DNA from: UBA1672 sp965263215
GTDB lineage: Bacteria > Pseudomonadota > Alphaproteobacteria > Micavibrionales > Micavibrionaceae
Reading direction: 5' to 3'
Assembly (NCBI GenBank): GCA_965263215.1
Contig: OZ253663.1
Location: 1,488,001 to 1,552,000 of the forward strand
DNA: 64,000 nt
Position 1 is the stretch's first letter. The number at the start of each line of letters is the position of its first letter. Under the pieces are notes generated by a model. That model was not told the origin of the DNA. It did not search any database and was given only the letters and a program-made list of their open reading frames with translations. The translations under genes were made by a program, and so were the position numbers. Of this stretch, positions 8,655-18,810 are shown in pieces.

Positions 8655-9596
8655 ATGTTGAAAATGACACAAGAAAACGAAGAACCTCCGAGTACAACCG
8701 CGTCGCCCGAACAGTCGGGGGATGCGCCTTTGAACGACAATCAAGAAAACAATCACAGCCTGTGGGGCAAAGTTACGTCTTTCTTTAGGCCTAAGTCTGA
8801 TCCTACGATACGTGAAACAATCGAAGAATTTATAGACGGCGAAAACAGCGAGTCTGAAGAATCGTCTTTCTCAGATCATGAAAAAACACTTCTTTCAAAT
8901 GTCCTTGAATTACATGATATGGACGCGGGCGACGTTATGGTGCCGCGCGCTGATATTATTGGAATTAATCACGACATAACGCAAAGTGATTTGCTCGCTC
9001 TTTTATCTGAAAAACAATATAGCCGTTTTCCTGTATACCAAGATTCATTAGATAATATTATTGGCTCTATTCATATCAAAGACATATTATCGTGCATCGC
9101 GCGTAATGAGCCTGTTGAAATTGAAAAACTTGTGCGTGAAATTCCTGTTATTTCACCGTCTATGGATGTTTTAGACTTGCTGACACAAATGCGCATCACA
9201 AGAAAGCACCTTGTGTTAGTTGTCGATGAGTTTGGTGGCATTGATGGCCTTATTACGCTGGGCGACTTATTGGAATCTATTGTTGGCCAGATTGATGATG
9301 AACATGATCTGGATGAACACCCTGAAATTGCGTTGCAGACTGATGGTACGATATTGGCAGATGCGCGTGTCGATCTTGATGATTTCGAAGATGAGTTCGG
9401 TGAAATATTGAGTGATGAAGAGCGTTTAGAAAACGAAACCTTAGGCGGTTTGGTGTTTTTTATGGCAGGACGTGTGCCTGTTCGCGGCGAAGTATTAAAG
9501 CACAAAACTGGTATGATGTTTGAAGTGTTAGAGGCGGACCCGCGTCGCGTCAGTCGTCTGCGCATTCGTAACATTCCCAAAAAACAAGAAGCATAA
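8655..9596 (+). CDS. corC: CorC/HlyC-type CBS domain protein (hemolysin-family ion transport modulator)
   Basis: 313 residues. An acidic, disordered N-terminus (about 1-70) is followed by two CBS domains. The first opens with the typical DVMVPRADIIGI; the second contains VVDEFGGIDGLITLGDLLESIVGQI. The C-terminal CorC_HlyC domain (about 230-305) has GGLVFFMAGRVPVRGEV. There are no membrane spans, so it is the soluble CorC type, associated with Mg2+/Co2+ efflux control. It follows ybeY by 31 bases and precedes lnt, as in many proteobacteria. The start may be Met4 rather than Met1. Confidence 0.93.
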   Translation: MLKMTQENEEPPSTTASPEQSGDAPLNDNQENNHSLWGKVTSFFRPKSDPTIRETIEEFIDGENSESEESSFSDHEKTLLSNVLELHDMDAGDVMVPRADIIGINHDITQSDLLALLSEKQYSRFPVYQDSLDNIIGSIHIKDILSCIARNEPVEIEKLVREIPVISPSMDVLDLLTQMRITRKHLVLVVDEFGGIDGLITLGDLLESIVGQIDDEHDLDEHPEIALQTDGTILADARVDLDDFEDEFGEILSDEERLENETLGGLVFFMAGRVPVRGEVLKHKTGMMFEVLEADPRRVSRLRIRNIPKKQEA

Positions 9597-9653
9597 TTAG
9601 GGCCGTTAAATAGTGTCATTGCAATGATGATCTCTACGATTTAAAACGATCCT

Positions 9654-11084
9654 ATGAGAAAGTTTTTATTTATTTTTCTAATTGGGGCGCTCGCCTCTTA
9701 TGCGATGGCGCCAACAAACTATCTTTGGAGCTTGTTCATAGGGCTTAGCTTACTTTTTGTTCTTGTTTTTCATAGCAAGGATGCTTTTGCTGCATTTGGA
9801 TATGCTTTCGTTTTTTCGCTCGGTTATTTTGGCCTTGGTCTATCATGGATTGGTAATGCCCTGCTCGTAGAAGATAATCCATATAGGTGGGCATGGCCGA
9901 TCGCCGTTAGTGGTTTACCTTTAATTTTATCATTGTTCCCTGCGTTCGCTTGCGCAATTCATAAGGCTATATGTAAGGATAAAAACAATGTTTGGGCATA
10001 TCTGTCATTCTGTTTTTTCCTATCTGTTAGTGAATTTGCCCGCGGCCACCTGTTTACAGGGTTTCCGTGGAATTTGTATGGCTATACATGGATATCCGTG
10101 ATGCCAATAGCACAGCTAGCATCGCTTTCGAATATATATTTACTGACAGCCATAACTATAATATGGGCAACATTTCCGGGATATTTGCTAAAAGGCTCTG
10201 AAGGCAAGTCAGTGAAAATGTTTTTATCGTTACTTTTGGTGCTCAGTTTCTCATTGGCGTATATGTTCGGCTTGAACAGAATAAATTCCGAGCAGAACGA
10301 TGTGCCACAAGATGTTTCTTTTGTGATCGTACAGCCCAATATTGAGCAAAGCCAGAAATGGAAAAAAAGTAAAATAGCTGAAATTTTTATGTCTATGATT
10401 GAACAATCAAAGTTTCAAGACACGACGACAGGTGATGTTAGTGGGAGCTATTTAGTTGTTTGGCCGGAAACAGCCGTCAGCCAAGGACTTATGAACGCAC
10501 CTTGGGCGATGACTGAAATTCGTAATATGCTTAATTCATATCCGTCAGAATCGTACCTCATAACTGGTGCGCTGCGTATAGATGAAGATAAAGAAACGTT
10601 CCATAACAGTATGGTTGTGTTTGATTCCGAGGCTGAAATTATCGGCACGTACGATAAGTCTCATCTTGTCCCGTTCGGGGAATATATGCCTTTATCTAAT
10701 ATTATTGATATTGCACCCATTGTTGGCTTTACAGGGTTTGAAAAAGGCGATGGTCAGAATTTAATGACCCTGCCCAATGACATTAAAATGGGTGCCTTGA
10801 TATGCTATGAAGTTATTTTCCCGCGATATGTAGCATCCGAAAATAATGAAAAGCCGAATTTCTATGTGAATGTAACGAATGATGCTTGGTATGGTGACAG
10901 TGCGGGCCCCCATCAACATCTTGTGCAAACACAATTCCGTGCCATAGAATCAGAGCGTTCAATTATACGCAGCGCTAACACAGGAATAAGTGCCTATATT
11001 AATTCTACAGGTATGATTGTCAATTCCATTCCTCTCAATGATAAAAATGCAATAAATCAAAAAGCGCGGATATCCATTGATTAA
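9654..11084 (+). CDS. lnt: Apolipoprotein N-acyltransferase
   Basis: 476 residues. An N-terminal half of about six membrane spans is followed by a periplasmic carbon-nitrogen hydrolase domain. The catalytic triad is visible: Glu in VVWPETAVSQG, Lys in GTYDKSHLVPFGEYMP, and Cys in MGALICYEVIFP. Lnt adds the third acyl chain to lipoproteins at the outer face of the inner membrane. It ends the phoH-ybeY-corC-lnt cluster. The C-terminus is a little short (no final membrane span is evident after the hydrolase domain), unlike E. coli Lnt; the reading frame itself shows no break. Confidence 0.95.
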   Translation: MRKFLFIFLIGALASYAMAPTNYLWSLFIGLSLLFVLVFHSKDAFAAFGYAFVFSLGYFGLGLSWIGNALLVEDNPYRWAWPIAVSGLPLILSLFPAFACAIHKAICKDKNNVWAYLSFCFFLSVSEFARGHLFTGFPWNLYGYTWISVMPIAQLASLSNIYLLTAITIIWATFPGYLLKGSEGKSVKMFLSLLLVLSFSLAYMFGLNRINSEQNDVPQDVSFVIVQPNIEQSQKWKKSKIAEIFMSMIEQSKFQDTTTGDVSGSYLVVWPETAVSQGLMNAPWAMTEIRNMLNSYPSESYLITGALRIDEDKETFHNSMVVFDSEAEIIGTYDKSHLVPFGEYMPLSNIIDIAPIVGFTGFEKGDGQNLMTLPNDIKMGALICYEVIFPRYVASENNEKPNFYVNVTNDAWYGDSAGPHQHLVQTQFRAIESERSIIRSANTGISAYINSTGMIVNSIPLNDKNAINQKARISID

Positions 11085-11150
11085 AGCCGTTAAAGTAATT
11101 ATATAATAAAAAACATTATGGTTATTTTGATTTTTAAGTACCGAGTAAAT

Positions 11151-11193
11151 AACCCAAGGTTTTTTCTTGCCGTTATTTAGGAAACCTTGGGTT
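11151..11193. repeat. Perfect 12-bp inverted repeat in the lnt-xre gap
   Basis: AACCCAAGGTTT at 11151-11162 and AAACCTTGGGTT at 11182-11193 are exact reverse complements, with a 19-base loop. No T-run follows the right arm, so it is not a standard intrinsic terminator. It lies 117 bases before the xre gene and could be an operator or an RNA hairpin in its leader. The remaining gap sequence (11085-11309) shows nothing else I can name. Confidence 0.5.
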
Positions 11194-11309
11194 GTAATTA
11201 TGGTTATATACTTAAGGTTCTATTGCATACCATCGTGCTCTGCTGTAAGTAATAATAACTGCTTTTATTGAGCACCAACTGAGTGTGTTAGTGATATTTA
11301 GAGTGATTT

Positions 11310-11756
11310 ATGTCAAAAGAGAATAGAAAAACCAAGGGCACAGCAGATGTTGTTGATAAGCATGTTGGTTTGCAGATACGCAATCGCCGGACGTTGATGG
11401 GGCTTAGTCAAGAAAAGCTAGCTGATGCTGTGGGGGTAACATTTCAACAAATACAAAAATATGAACGGGGAGCCAATAGAGTGAGTGCAAGCCGACTCTT
11501 AAGCTTTAGTAAAATTCTTGGCGTCTCTATTGATTATTTTTACAGCGACCTCGATGACAGCACAGCTAATAAATCTGTGTATGGGATGGCCGATAATGAT
11601 CAGGAAGGGTTTCGGGGGATTTCTGATACTGCGAAATCTATCCCCGAAAATATTCTTGAAAGTAAGGAAGTATTGGAGTTGCTAAAAGCATATTACTCAG
11701 TTAGCGACCCTAAAAAGCGTAAAGAAATAATACGTTTTATCAAATCTATGTCATAA
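11310..11756 (+). CDS. XRE-family helix-turn-helix transcriptional regulator
   Basis: 148 residues. The helix-turn-helix is at about residues 21-75 (LSQEKLADAVGVTFQQIQKY then ERGANRVSASRL). The C-terminus is a short helical tail rich in Lys and Glu. A regulator of exactly this kind sits between lnt and metK in many alphaproteobacteria, and family members have been linked to control of growth or cell-cycle genes; the target here is unknown. The perfect inverted repeat upstream could be an autoregulatory operator (inference). A terminator-like hairpin follows the stop codon. Confidence 0.9.
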   Translation: MSKENRKTKGTADVVDKHVGLQIRNRRTLMGLSQEKLADAVGVTFQQIQKYERGANRVSASRLLSFSKILGVSIDYFYSDLDDSTANKSVYGMADNDQEGFRGISDTAKSIPENILESKEVLELLKAYYSVSDPKKRKEIIRFIKSMS

Positions 11757-11783
11757 ATTTACGTGTGATAAGTTGTTTTTGTG

Positions 11784-11811
11784 AAAAAGGCTTGTAAAAA
11801 GTCTTTTTTTT
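11784..11811 (+). terminator. Intrinsic terminator after the xre regulator
   Basis: AAAAAGGCT (11784-11792) can pair with AGTCTTTTT (11800-11808), with one G-U pair and a 7-base loop. The T-run continues to 11811. It lies 28 bases after the xre stop and 52 bases before metK, so it either ends the xre transcript or attenuates metK read-through. Confidence 0.6.
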
Positions 11812-11863
11812 GCTTTAGGGTGCAAAATTCGTATTTAAGAATAATTTAACAAGTGAGCGATAG

Positions 11864-13069
11864 ATGCCATATTCAGGACAAGCCATGCAGCAAAAAGCAT
11901 TAACCGATTATATTTTTACAAGTGAATCAGTTTCCGAGGGACACCCGGATAAAATTTGCGACCGTATTTCAGACGCAGTGTTAGACCTTTATATGAAGGC
12001 AGACCCATATTCCCGCGTTGCCTGTGAAACATTAGTGACCACAGACACAGTTGTGATTGCCGGTGAAACACGCGGCCCAGATAGTGTTACAAAAGAAAAA
12101 ATTGAAGAAGCCGCGCGTGAAGCGATCAAGAAAATTGGATACGACCAAGAGGGTTTTAGTTATAAGACAGCCAACATTGACGTTAAATTGCACAAGCAAT
12201 CAGTTGATATCGCGCAAGGCGTTGATGAAGGTACTGGCGTTGATTTGAACGAAGGTGCTGGCGACCAAGGCATTATGTTTGGTTATGCCTGTAGGGAAAC
12301 AGAGGCATTGATGCCTGCTCCCCTACACTATTCACACCAAATTTTGCGCCGTATGGCAGAAGATCGCCAGTCCGGCAAACTTAAAGGGATTGAGCCAGAT
12401 TCAAAATCACAGGTAAGCTTGGAGTATAAGAATGACCGCCCTGTTGGTGTTCGCTCTGTTGTTGTTTCAACGCAGCATGCCGAAGGCTTAAGTCAAGATG
12501 ACGTAAGAGAACTTGTGCGCCCGTACATTGAAGAAGTCTTGCCAGAAGGTTGGATGCCTCCTGAAGAAGAACTATACGTAAATCCAACAGGTCGTTTTGT
12601 TATTGGTGGGCCAGTTGGTGATGCTGGTTTGACCGGTCGTAAGATCATTGTTGATACTTACGGTGGTGCGGCGCCTCATGGTGGTGGTGCCTTCTCTGGT
12701 AAAGATCCAACAAAAGTTGACCGTTCAGCAGCTTACATTTCGCGTTACCTTGCGAAAAACGTTGTTGCGGCAGGTTATGCAGAAGGTTGTACAATTCAGC
12801 TTTCATACGCGATTGGTGTATCAAAGCCGATCTCCGTATATCTGAACACACACGGCACAGGGACTGCGCCGGAAACTGTAATCGTAGATGCACTGCAGCA
12901 GCTTGTTGATCTGCGTCCACGCGGTATCCGTGAACACCTGCAGCTTAATAAGCCAATTTACGAGCGCACAGCAGCTTATGGTCACTTCGGCCGTACACCA
13001 ACAGAAGATGGTGGATTCTCTTGGGAGAAGACAGATCTTGTTGAGGAACTACAGCGCATCGTTGGCTAA
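11864..13069 (+). CDS. metK: S-adenosylmethionine synthetase
   Basis: 401 residues, full length. The family motifs are intact: FTSESVSEGHPDKICDRISD near the N-terminus, the hexapeptide GAGDQGIMFGY, and GGGAFSGKDPTKVDRSAAY. It makes S-adenosylmethionine from methionine and ATP in the cytosol. Met8 (11885) is an alternative start. No SAM-type riboswitch could be recognised in the 107-base gap upstream. The stop codon overlaps the trmB start in TAATG, so the two genes are translationally coupled; TrmB uses the product as methyl donor. Confidence 0.97.
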   Translation: MPYSGQAMQQKALTDYIFTSESVSEGHPDKICDRISDAVLDLYMKADPYSRVACETLVTTDTVVIAGETRGPDSVTKEKIEEAAREAIKKIGYDQEGFSYKTANIDVKLHKQSVDIAQGVDEGTGVDLNEGAGDQGIMFGYACRETEALMPAPLHYSHQILRRMAEDRQSGKLKGIEPDSKSQVSLEYKNDRPVGVRSVVVSTQHAEGLSQDDVRELVRPYIEEVLPEGWMPPEEELYVNPTGRFVIGGPVGDAGLTGRKIIVDTYGGAAPHGGGAFSGKDPTKVDRSAAYISRYLAKNVVAAGYAEGCTIQLSYAIGVSKPISVYLNTHGTGTAPETVIVDALQQLVDLRPRGIREHLQLNKPIYERTAAYGHFGRTPTEDGGFSWEKTDLVEELQRIVG

Positions 13070-13811
13070 TGACAGAAGGCAGTCATAAATCTATACAGAA
13101 TCAAGACTCCGTTTTTAAAAAACGGAGTCTTTTTGGTAGGCGTCAGGGGCGTGCTATCAAAGGTGAGCGCGCTGAGGCCATGGAGACTATCCTGCCTGAA
13201 ATTGAAATTTCTTTAGATCAACTTCCTGAAAATAACAGTGTTCAACCTGCCGCGTTTTTTAATCGTGATTTTTCATCATACTGGTTTGAAATTGGATTTG
13301 GTCACGGTGAGAGGTTAATTCAACTGTTTGAGAATGATCCTGATACAGCCTTCATCGGCGCAGAGCCATTTATAAACGGCATGGCGGATTTCTTGAAAAA
13401 TATACCTGATAACATCACATTGGATAATATTCGTGTGTTGATGGATGATGGTATGTTTATTGCGCGTTCTATTAGGCCAGAATCATTGGATGGCATCTAT
13501 GTGCTGAACCCTGACCCATGGCACAAAAAACGTCATCATAAGCGCCGCATTATAAAACCAGACGAATTTGGATATATTTGCGAAAATCTTGAAGCCTGGC
13601 GCACCGCTCATCATGACAAGTGATGTTGAGGGACCTGGCGGAGTGGATGTGTACACAAGCCTCTAATCATCCTGAATTTGATTGGAATGCCCAGTGCCGC
13701 GATGATTGGGCATTGATGCCAAAAGATTGGATACCAACACGATATGAGATCAAAGGCGCAAAAGGTGCAAAAAAAATGGTATATCTTTTTTTCACTAAAA
13801 AAGCGGCCTAA
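13069..13811 (+). CDS. trmB: tRNA (guanine-N7)-methyltransferase TrmB, reading frame broken by two indels
   Basis: Residues 1-175 read cleanly in one frame, with the SAM site WFEIGFGHGERL and the conserved DGIYVLNPDPWHKKRHHKRR. The frame is then lost and ends at 13623. Removing one C from the pair at 13595-13596 and one G from the GGG at 13630-13632 gives a continuous ending, LEAGAPLIMTSDVEDLAEWM, and on through PEFDWNAQ and PTRYEIK to the stop at 13811. These features match the TrmB C-terminus. The enzyme makes m7G46 in tRNA. The breaks fall in short homopolymers, which points to sequence error rather than gene decay. Confidence 0.85.
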
Positions 13812-13816
13812 AATAC

Positions 13817-13845
13817 TTGCATTCCCTGTAATATGGGCGTATAAC
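13817..13845 (+). promoter_or_regulatory. Candidate sigma-70-like promoter for the rimP-nusA-infB operon
   Basis: TTGCAT (13817-13822) and TATAAC (13840-13845) are spaced by exactly 17 bases. The -10 matches five of six consensus bases, the -35 only three. Transcription would start near 13852, ahead of the hairpin at 13873-13902 and about 75 bases before rimP. Seen as sequence pattern only. Confidence 0.4.
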
Positions 13846-13872
13846 ACACCTAAATTCCGGTCAATAAGATAC

Positions 13873-13902
13873 GGTGGGCTCATAAAGAGACCCGCCTTTT
13901 TT
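13873..13902 (+). terminator. Intrinsic terminator or attenuator before rimP
   Basis: GGTGGGCTC (13873-13881) pairs with GAGACCCGCC (13887-13896), with one bulged A and one G-U pair and a 5-base loop, followed by six T. It lies downstream of the trmB stop but also downstream of the candidate rimP promoter. It could therefore terminate trmB transcripts, attenuate the rimP operon, or both. Confidence 0.65.
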
Positions 13903-13925
13903 GTTACCAAAGCAAAAGGTTTGAA

Positions 13926-14431
13926 ATGCGTTATACGCCATTAGAAGAAAAAGTTTCAAAACTGGCAGAGCCTGTTATTCAGGATCTGGGATTCAGCCTG
14001 CATCATATTAAAATTACAGGCGAAACTGGTAGTGCGCTTGTTCAAATTATGGCAGAAGATGAAAAAACGAAAAACCTTGGTGTAGATGACGCGGCGAAAA
14101 TTAGCCGCGCTATATCCGCTGTGATGGATGTTGAAGATCCGATTGATGGTGCATACCGTCTTGAGGTTAGCTCTCCGGGGATTGACCGTCTTCTAACACG
14201 TGAAGGCGATTTCGAAGAATATAAAGGCTTTGAAGCCAAAATTGAAACTGCAGTGCCCGCAGAAAACGGACAAAAGAAGTACCGCGGTATCATAAACGGC
14301 CTTAAAGATAACAAGATACTTGTCAGTACGGATCAGGGGTGATGTTGAAAATCCCCTACTCGGCACTAAGCAAGGCAAAACTCGTTTTAACTGATGAACT
14401 TATTAAAGCTACAGCAAATTCTAGGAGATAA
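13926..14431 (+). CDS. rimP: Ribosome maturation factor RimP, frame broken near the C-terminus
   Basis: The N-terminal 138 residues read cleanly, with EPVIQDLGFSLHHIKI and the hallmark YRLEVSSPGIDRLLTREGDF. The frame then stops at 14342. Dropping one G from GGGG (14336-14339) and one A from AAAA (14348-14351) restores TDQGDVEIPYSALSKAKLVL and an ending at TAA 14429-14431. That is a normal RimP of about 167 residues. RimP assists 30S subunit maturation. The next gene, nusA, starts three bases later, the standard rimP-nusA-infB order. Confidence 0.88.
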
Positions 14432-14434
14432 GAT

Positions 14435-16084
14435 ATGGAACTGTTGCAAGTTGCGGACACTGTTGCCCGTGAAAAAAACATTGATCGTGAGATCGTAATC
14501 GAAGCGATGGAGGAAGCCATTCAAAAGGCTGGACGCTCCAAATATGGTTACGAAACAAGATATACGCGCGCAAATTGACCGTAAAAACGGTGAGATCGAG
14601 TTGAAGCGCTACCGCGAAGTCATCGCCAATGATGATGAAGTTGAAAATGAGGTAGCACAGCTGACATTAGATCAGGCGAAAAGAATTAAGCCCGATGCTG
14701 AGCTTGGTGAATTCCTAATTGATGAATTACCACCTTTAGATTTTGGTCGCATCGCTGCGCAAACTGCGAAACAGGTCATTATGCAGAAAGTCCGTGAAGC
14801 AGAGCGTGCACGTCAGTATGAAGAATTTAAAGATAAAGTCGGCGAAGTCATTAACGGTATTGTTAAGCGCGTTGAATATGGTAATGCAACGATTGATATT
14901 CAAGGCCGCGCGGAAGCCCTGCTTCGCCGTGATGAGACTATTCCCACGTGAACACACTTAATGACTGAATGATCGCGTGGCGTGCGATCATCTATGAGGT
15001 CCGTGAAGAAACACGTGGCCCTCAGATTTTTCTATCCCGCTACACACCCTGAATTCATGGCGAAGCTGTTTACGCAGGAAGTGCCGGAAATCTATGACGG
15101 TGTAATTGAAATCAAGAGCCGTTGCTCGTGATCCAGGTAGCCGCGCGAAGATTGCTGTGGCAATCTACAGAAGGTTCTATCGACCCTGTCGGTGCTTGTG
15201 TGGGTATGCGCGGGAGCTCGCGTTCAAGCCGTTGTTGGCGAGCTAGGCGGTGAGAAGATCGACATCGTGCCATGGTCCGAAGATATTGCGTAGCTTTATC
15301 GTGAATGCGCCCTGCAGCCTGCAGCTGTTGCAAAAGTAGTTTCTTGACGAAGATAACGCAGCGCATGGATGTTGTTGTGCCGGATGATCAGCTTTCAGTC
15401 TAGCGATTGGTCGTCGTGGTCAAAATGTTCGTTTGGCATCGATGCTTAACTGGCTGGGACATTGATATTATGACTGATGAACAAGAATCAGAACGCCGCG
15501 CAGAGGAATTTGCAACTCGTTCTGCAGCCTCTTTATCGAAGCTCTGGATGTTGATGATGTCATTGCTCACTTGCTGGTCGCGGAAGGGTTTATTGATCTG
15601 TTGAGGAAATCATCGAAACGCCTAGTTGAAGAGCTTGAATCAAATCGAAGGTTTTTGAAGAAGAGATTTCTGTTGAGCTTCAAAACGTCGTGCTGCTACA
15701 TTGGCTTGAGCAGCAGGCGAAAGAACTGGAATGAAAAGCAAGCAGAACTTCGGTATTACAGTGATGATTTTGATGAATGCTGAAGGCTTGCGCCCCTAAC
15801 TCAAATCATCAAACTTGGTGAGCGAAAGGTGAAAAACACTTGATGATCTTGGCTGATCTGGCCGGTGATGAACTCGTCGGAATGCTTGGCGAAGGTCAAT
15901 GACTGAAGAAGATGCCAATGACAGTAATTATGAAAGCTGCACGTGCGCATTGGTTGCCGAGGAAGAAGATGCTGAAGCGGCACAGGATGAAGCTGCTCCT
16001 GAAGGCAGAAAATGCGAAGAAGCAGCTGAGTCAAGCCGTCTGAAGAAGCAGCATAAAAATGAATTAACTTTAAGATATCTTTGA
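14435..16084 (+). CDS. nusA: Transcription termination/antitermination factor NusA, multiply frameshifted
   Basis: The start is clear (MELLQVADTVAREKNIDREI). The first break is at AAA 14553-14555; deleting one A rejoins KYGYEQDIRAQI. A long open stretch follows to about 14946, carrying the N-terminal domain and the beginning of S1. Beyond that the frame changes every 50-150 bases. The protein can be followed by frame hopping: YEVREETRGPQIFLSR, HPEFMAKLFTQEVPEI, AVARDPGSRAKIAV, VGELGGEKIDIVPWSEDI, LAIGRRGQNVRLAS, LTGWDIDIMT, then acidic helix-hairpin-helix repeats. These are the S1, KH1/KH2 and AR-like regions of NusA. The stop position is uncertain (16041-16084). An essential gene in this state is best explained by consensus errors. 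Confidence 0.85.
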
Positions 16085-16252
16085 AAAAATTGGCAGCAGA
16101 ACAACGACATACTCGTTACGATGATTCCCAAAAGCGGGTCTCAAGAGCCGGAGCCCTTTAGCCCTAGAACCAAGATGGAACAAAGACTTTGCACTTGATG
16201 CAAAAGCGTCCAGTGTATACCTAACACTTACAAAATTTTAAGGCGAGACTTT
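16085..16252 (+). other. Gap between nusA and infB; no ylxR recognised
   Basis: Most alphaproteobacteria carry ylxR (DUF448) between nusA and infB. These ~170 bases are too short for it and none of the three forward frames shows its RxCxxCR or PGRGAY-type motifs, even allowing frame changes. The stretch lies inside the indel-rich patch, so a collapsed or missing segment cannot be excluded. Confidence 0.4.
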
Positions 16253-18803
16253 ATGAGCGAAAAAAAAGATAAAAGTAGACGCAAAAGAAGACAAAAAGAA
16301 TGGCGGTAAAAAACGCTTAAGCCTTCAGGTAAAACACTGAGCTTTAAAAGGCGGCGCTGCTGGTTCTGCGCGCGCGCTCCTGGTGGTTCTACTGTCGCTG
16401 TGAAGTGTTCGCCGTAAACGCAACTACTGACACACCGAGTTCGCAATCTGCACCTAAGCGCTGAACAAGTGAAGATAACGTCTAACTTCATCTGAAAAAG
16501 ATGCACGTGCAAGAGCGCTTGAAGGCAGCTATTGATGGCGGTGAAACCAAGAAGAAAGCTTTGCCAAAAACGCCGTGTGATGACGCTTGAAGATAAAAAA
16601 GCGGAAGAAGCGGCAAAAAGACGCAAGAGCATAGTGCAAGCGAAAGATGCTCGCGTGAAATGAAAGCTATTGAAGAGGAAGATAGTCAAAGCTGCTGAGC
16701 TTGCAGCAGTGATATCCCAGCTTCCGGTTAAAGAAGATGCAAGAGCGTGCAAAAACATTCACAGGAACGAAGATGCGGCTCCGACCAGAAAGCTATCGCG
16801 ATAAAGTTAAAGAAGGCTGCAGCCAAAGCACCACCTCGTACATCGTGGGATGATGCGCGCGGTGGTCGCATCACGATTACGCAAGCACTTGAACCGTGAT
16901 TATGAGCGTGATCGTGGGCCGAGTTTGGCGGCACAAAGACGTGCACGTGAAAAAGCGCGCCTGGCCGCTCAGCCGTTCCTCAGGAGCCTGCTGAAAAAAA
17001 GAATACGTGAAGTCATCTCTGCCGGAAACCATCACTGTTCAGTGAACTGTGCCAACCGTATGGCAGAACCCGGCAAGGAGGTCGATAAAGGCGCTTGATG
17101 AAAATGGGGGTTATGGCGACAAATTCGGAGTCGATTGATGCGGATACAGCGGAACTTATTATTGATGAATTTGGTCATAAGATTAAGCGTGTTACCGAGG
17201 CTGATGTTGAAGAAGGTCTTGATGACCATCAGAAGACAAAGAGAAGATCTGCTTCCACGTCCACCAGTTGTGACGATTATGGGGCACGTTGATCATGGTA
17301 AAACATCCTTACTCGATGCCTTGCGTGAAAACAGATGTTGTTGCTGGCGAAGCCGGCGGTATTACCCAGCATATTGGTGCGTATCAGGTTACAGCTATGA
17401 AAGCGGTGATAAAATCACATTTTTAGATACACCGGGTCACGCAGCCTTTACCGAAATGCGTGCACGTGGTGCGAATGTAACGGATATTGTTGTAATTGTT
17501 GTTTCCGCAGAATGATTCCAGTGTCATGCCACAAACGATTGAGGCTATCAGTCATGCCAAAAGCTGCAGAAGTGCCGATTATTATCGCCGTTAACAAAAT
17601 TGATTTGCCTGATGCCAACCCTATGAAGGTAAAGCAAGAGCTTTACTGCAACATGAAGTCGTCATTGAAGAAATGGGCGGTGATGTTCAGTGTGTTGAGA
17701 TATCTCCGCGAAAAATAAGACAAATCTGGATAAACTTGAAGAAGCGATTATGCTTCAGGCAGAAATTCTTAGAGATGAAAGCGAATCCTGATCGTACGGC
17801 GCAAGGCTTTGTTGTTGAATCTAAAATGGAAAAGGGTCGTGGTTCTGTTGCGACTGTTCTAATCCAAAAGGGAACATTGCGCGATCGGCCATGTTTTTGT
17901 TGCCGGTGCATCCTTTGGTAAGGTGCGCGCATTGATTAATGATAAAGGTCAACACAATTAAAGAAGCCATTCCAGGGCAACCTGTTGAAGTTTTGGGCGC
18001 CAATAGCACGCCATTAGCCGGTGATATCTTTAACGTCACGAAAGACGAGTCAAAAGGCACGCGAAATCGCAGAATACCGTCAGCGAAGAAAATCAAAGAA
18101 GTACAGGCGGCGAACGCCGTTAAAGATCGTACAACGATGGAGCAGATATTGCTCCAACGTGAAGAAGGCGAAAAAACCAAGCTTCCGATTATTATCCGTG
18201 GTGATGTTCACGGCTCCGTCGAGGCGATATCAGGCTCATTGGATAAAATGGTCGAAGAAAACGAAGGTATTGAAGTCAACATCCTGTTCATCAGGCGTTG
18301 GCGGCATCACCGAATCTGATGTTATTCTGGCGAATGCCTCAGGCGCTTTGATCATCGGCTTTAACGTTCGTGCAAATGCACAGGCACGTGATCTTGCCGC
18401 AACGCGTGAAGGTGTGGATATTCGTTACTATAGCGTCATTTACAACGTTATTGATGATGCGAAAGCCATCCTTACGGGCATGCTGGCACCAACAATCCGT
18501 GAGGAGTATATCGGTCAGGCTCTCATCAAAGAAGTATTTAACATCACCAAAGTTGGTAAGATTGCCGGTTGTGAAGTTTCAGAAGTCGTGCGGTTAAGCG
18601 CGGATCAAAGGTTCGTCTTGCTACGTGATGATGTTGTTATTCACGAAGGCATGCTCAAAACTCTGAAACGCTTCAAGGAAGAAGTTAAGGACGTTAAGCA
18701 AGGTCAGGAATGCGGTATGGCGTTTGAAAGCTATGACGACCTCAAAGAAGGCGATGTTATTGAATGCTTCGAGATTATCGAAGAAGAGCGTGTAATCGAG
18801 TAA
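16253..18803 (+). CDS. infB: Translation initiation factor IF-2, multiply frameshifted
   Basis: A good ribosome binding site (AAGGCGAG) precedes ATG 16253, followed by the expected Lys/Ala/Gly-rich N-terminus. The GTPase motifs are all present in different frames: G1 MGHVDHGKTSLLDALR, G3 FLDTPGHAAFTEMRARG, G4 VNKIDLP. Domain IV follows in a long clean run from about 18021 to the stop: SGVGGITESDVILANASGA, GFNVRANAQARDLA, CFEIIEEERVIE. Examples of breaks: extra A in AAAA 17328-17331, a missing A near 17400, and an extra A in the Asp codon just before 17515. IF-2 loads initiator tRNA on the 30S subunit. The gene is essential, so these are probably sequence errors. Confidence 0.88.
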
Positions 18804-18810
18804 TCGAAAA

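Noticed and set aside
9071..9619. Minus-strand frame of 182 codons opposite corC
   Set aside because: Ser/Arg-rich antisense of a well-supported CBS protein gene; no start signal.
11757..11863. SAM or SAH riboswitch upstream of metK
   Set aside because: The 107-base gap contains only a terminator hairpin and AT-rich sequence; no conserved riboswitch core was recognised.
16228..16758. Long minus-strand reading frame of 176 codons opposite infB
   Set aside because: Low-complexity, Leu/Ser/Ala-rich product opposite the Lys/Ala/Glu-rich IF-2 N-terminus; a shadow frame with no family character.
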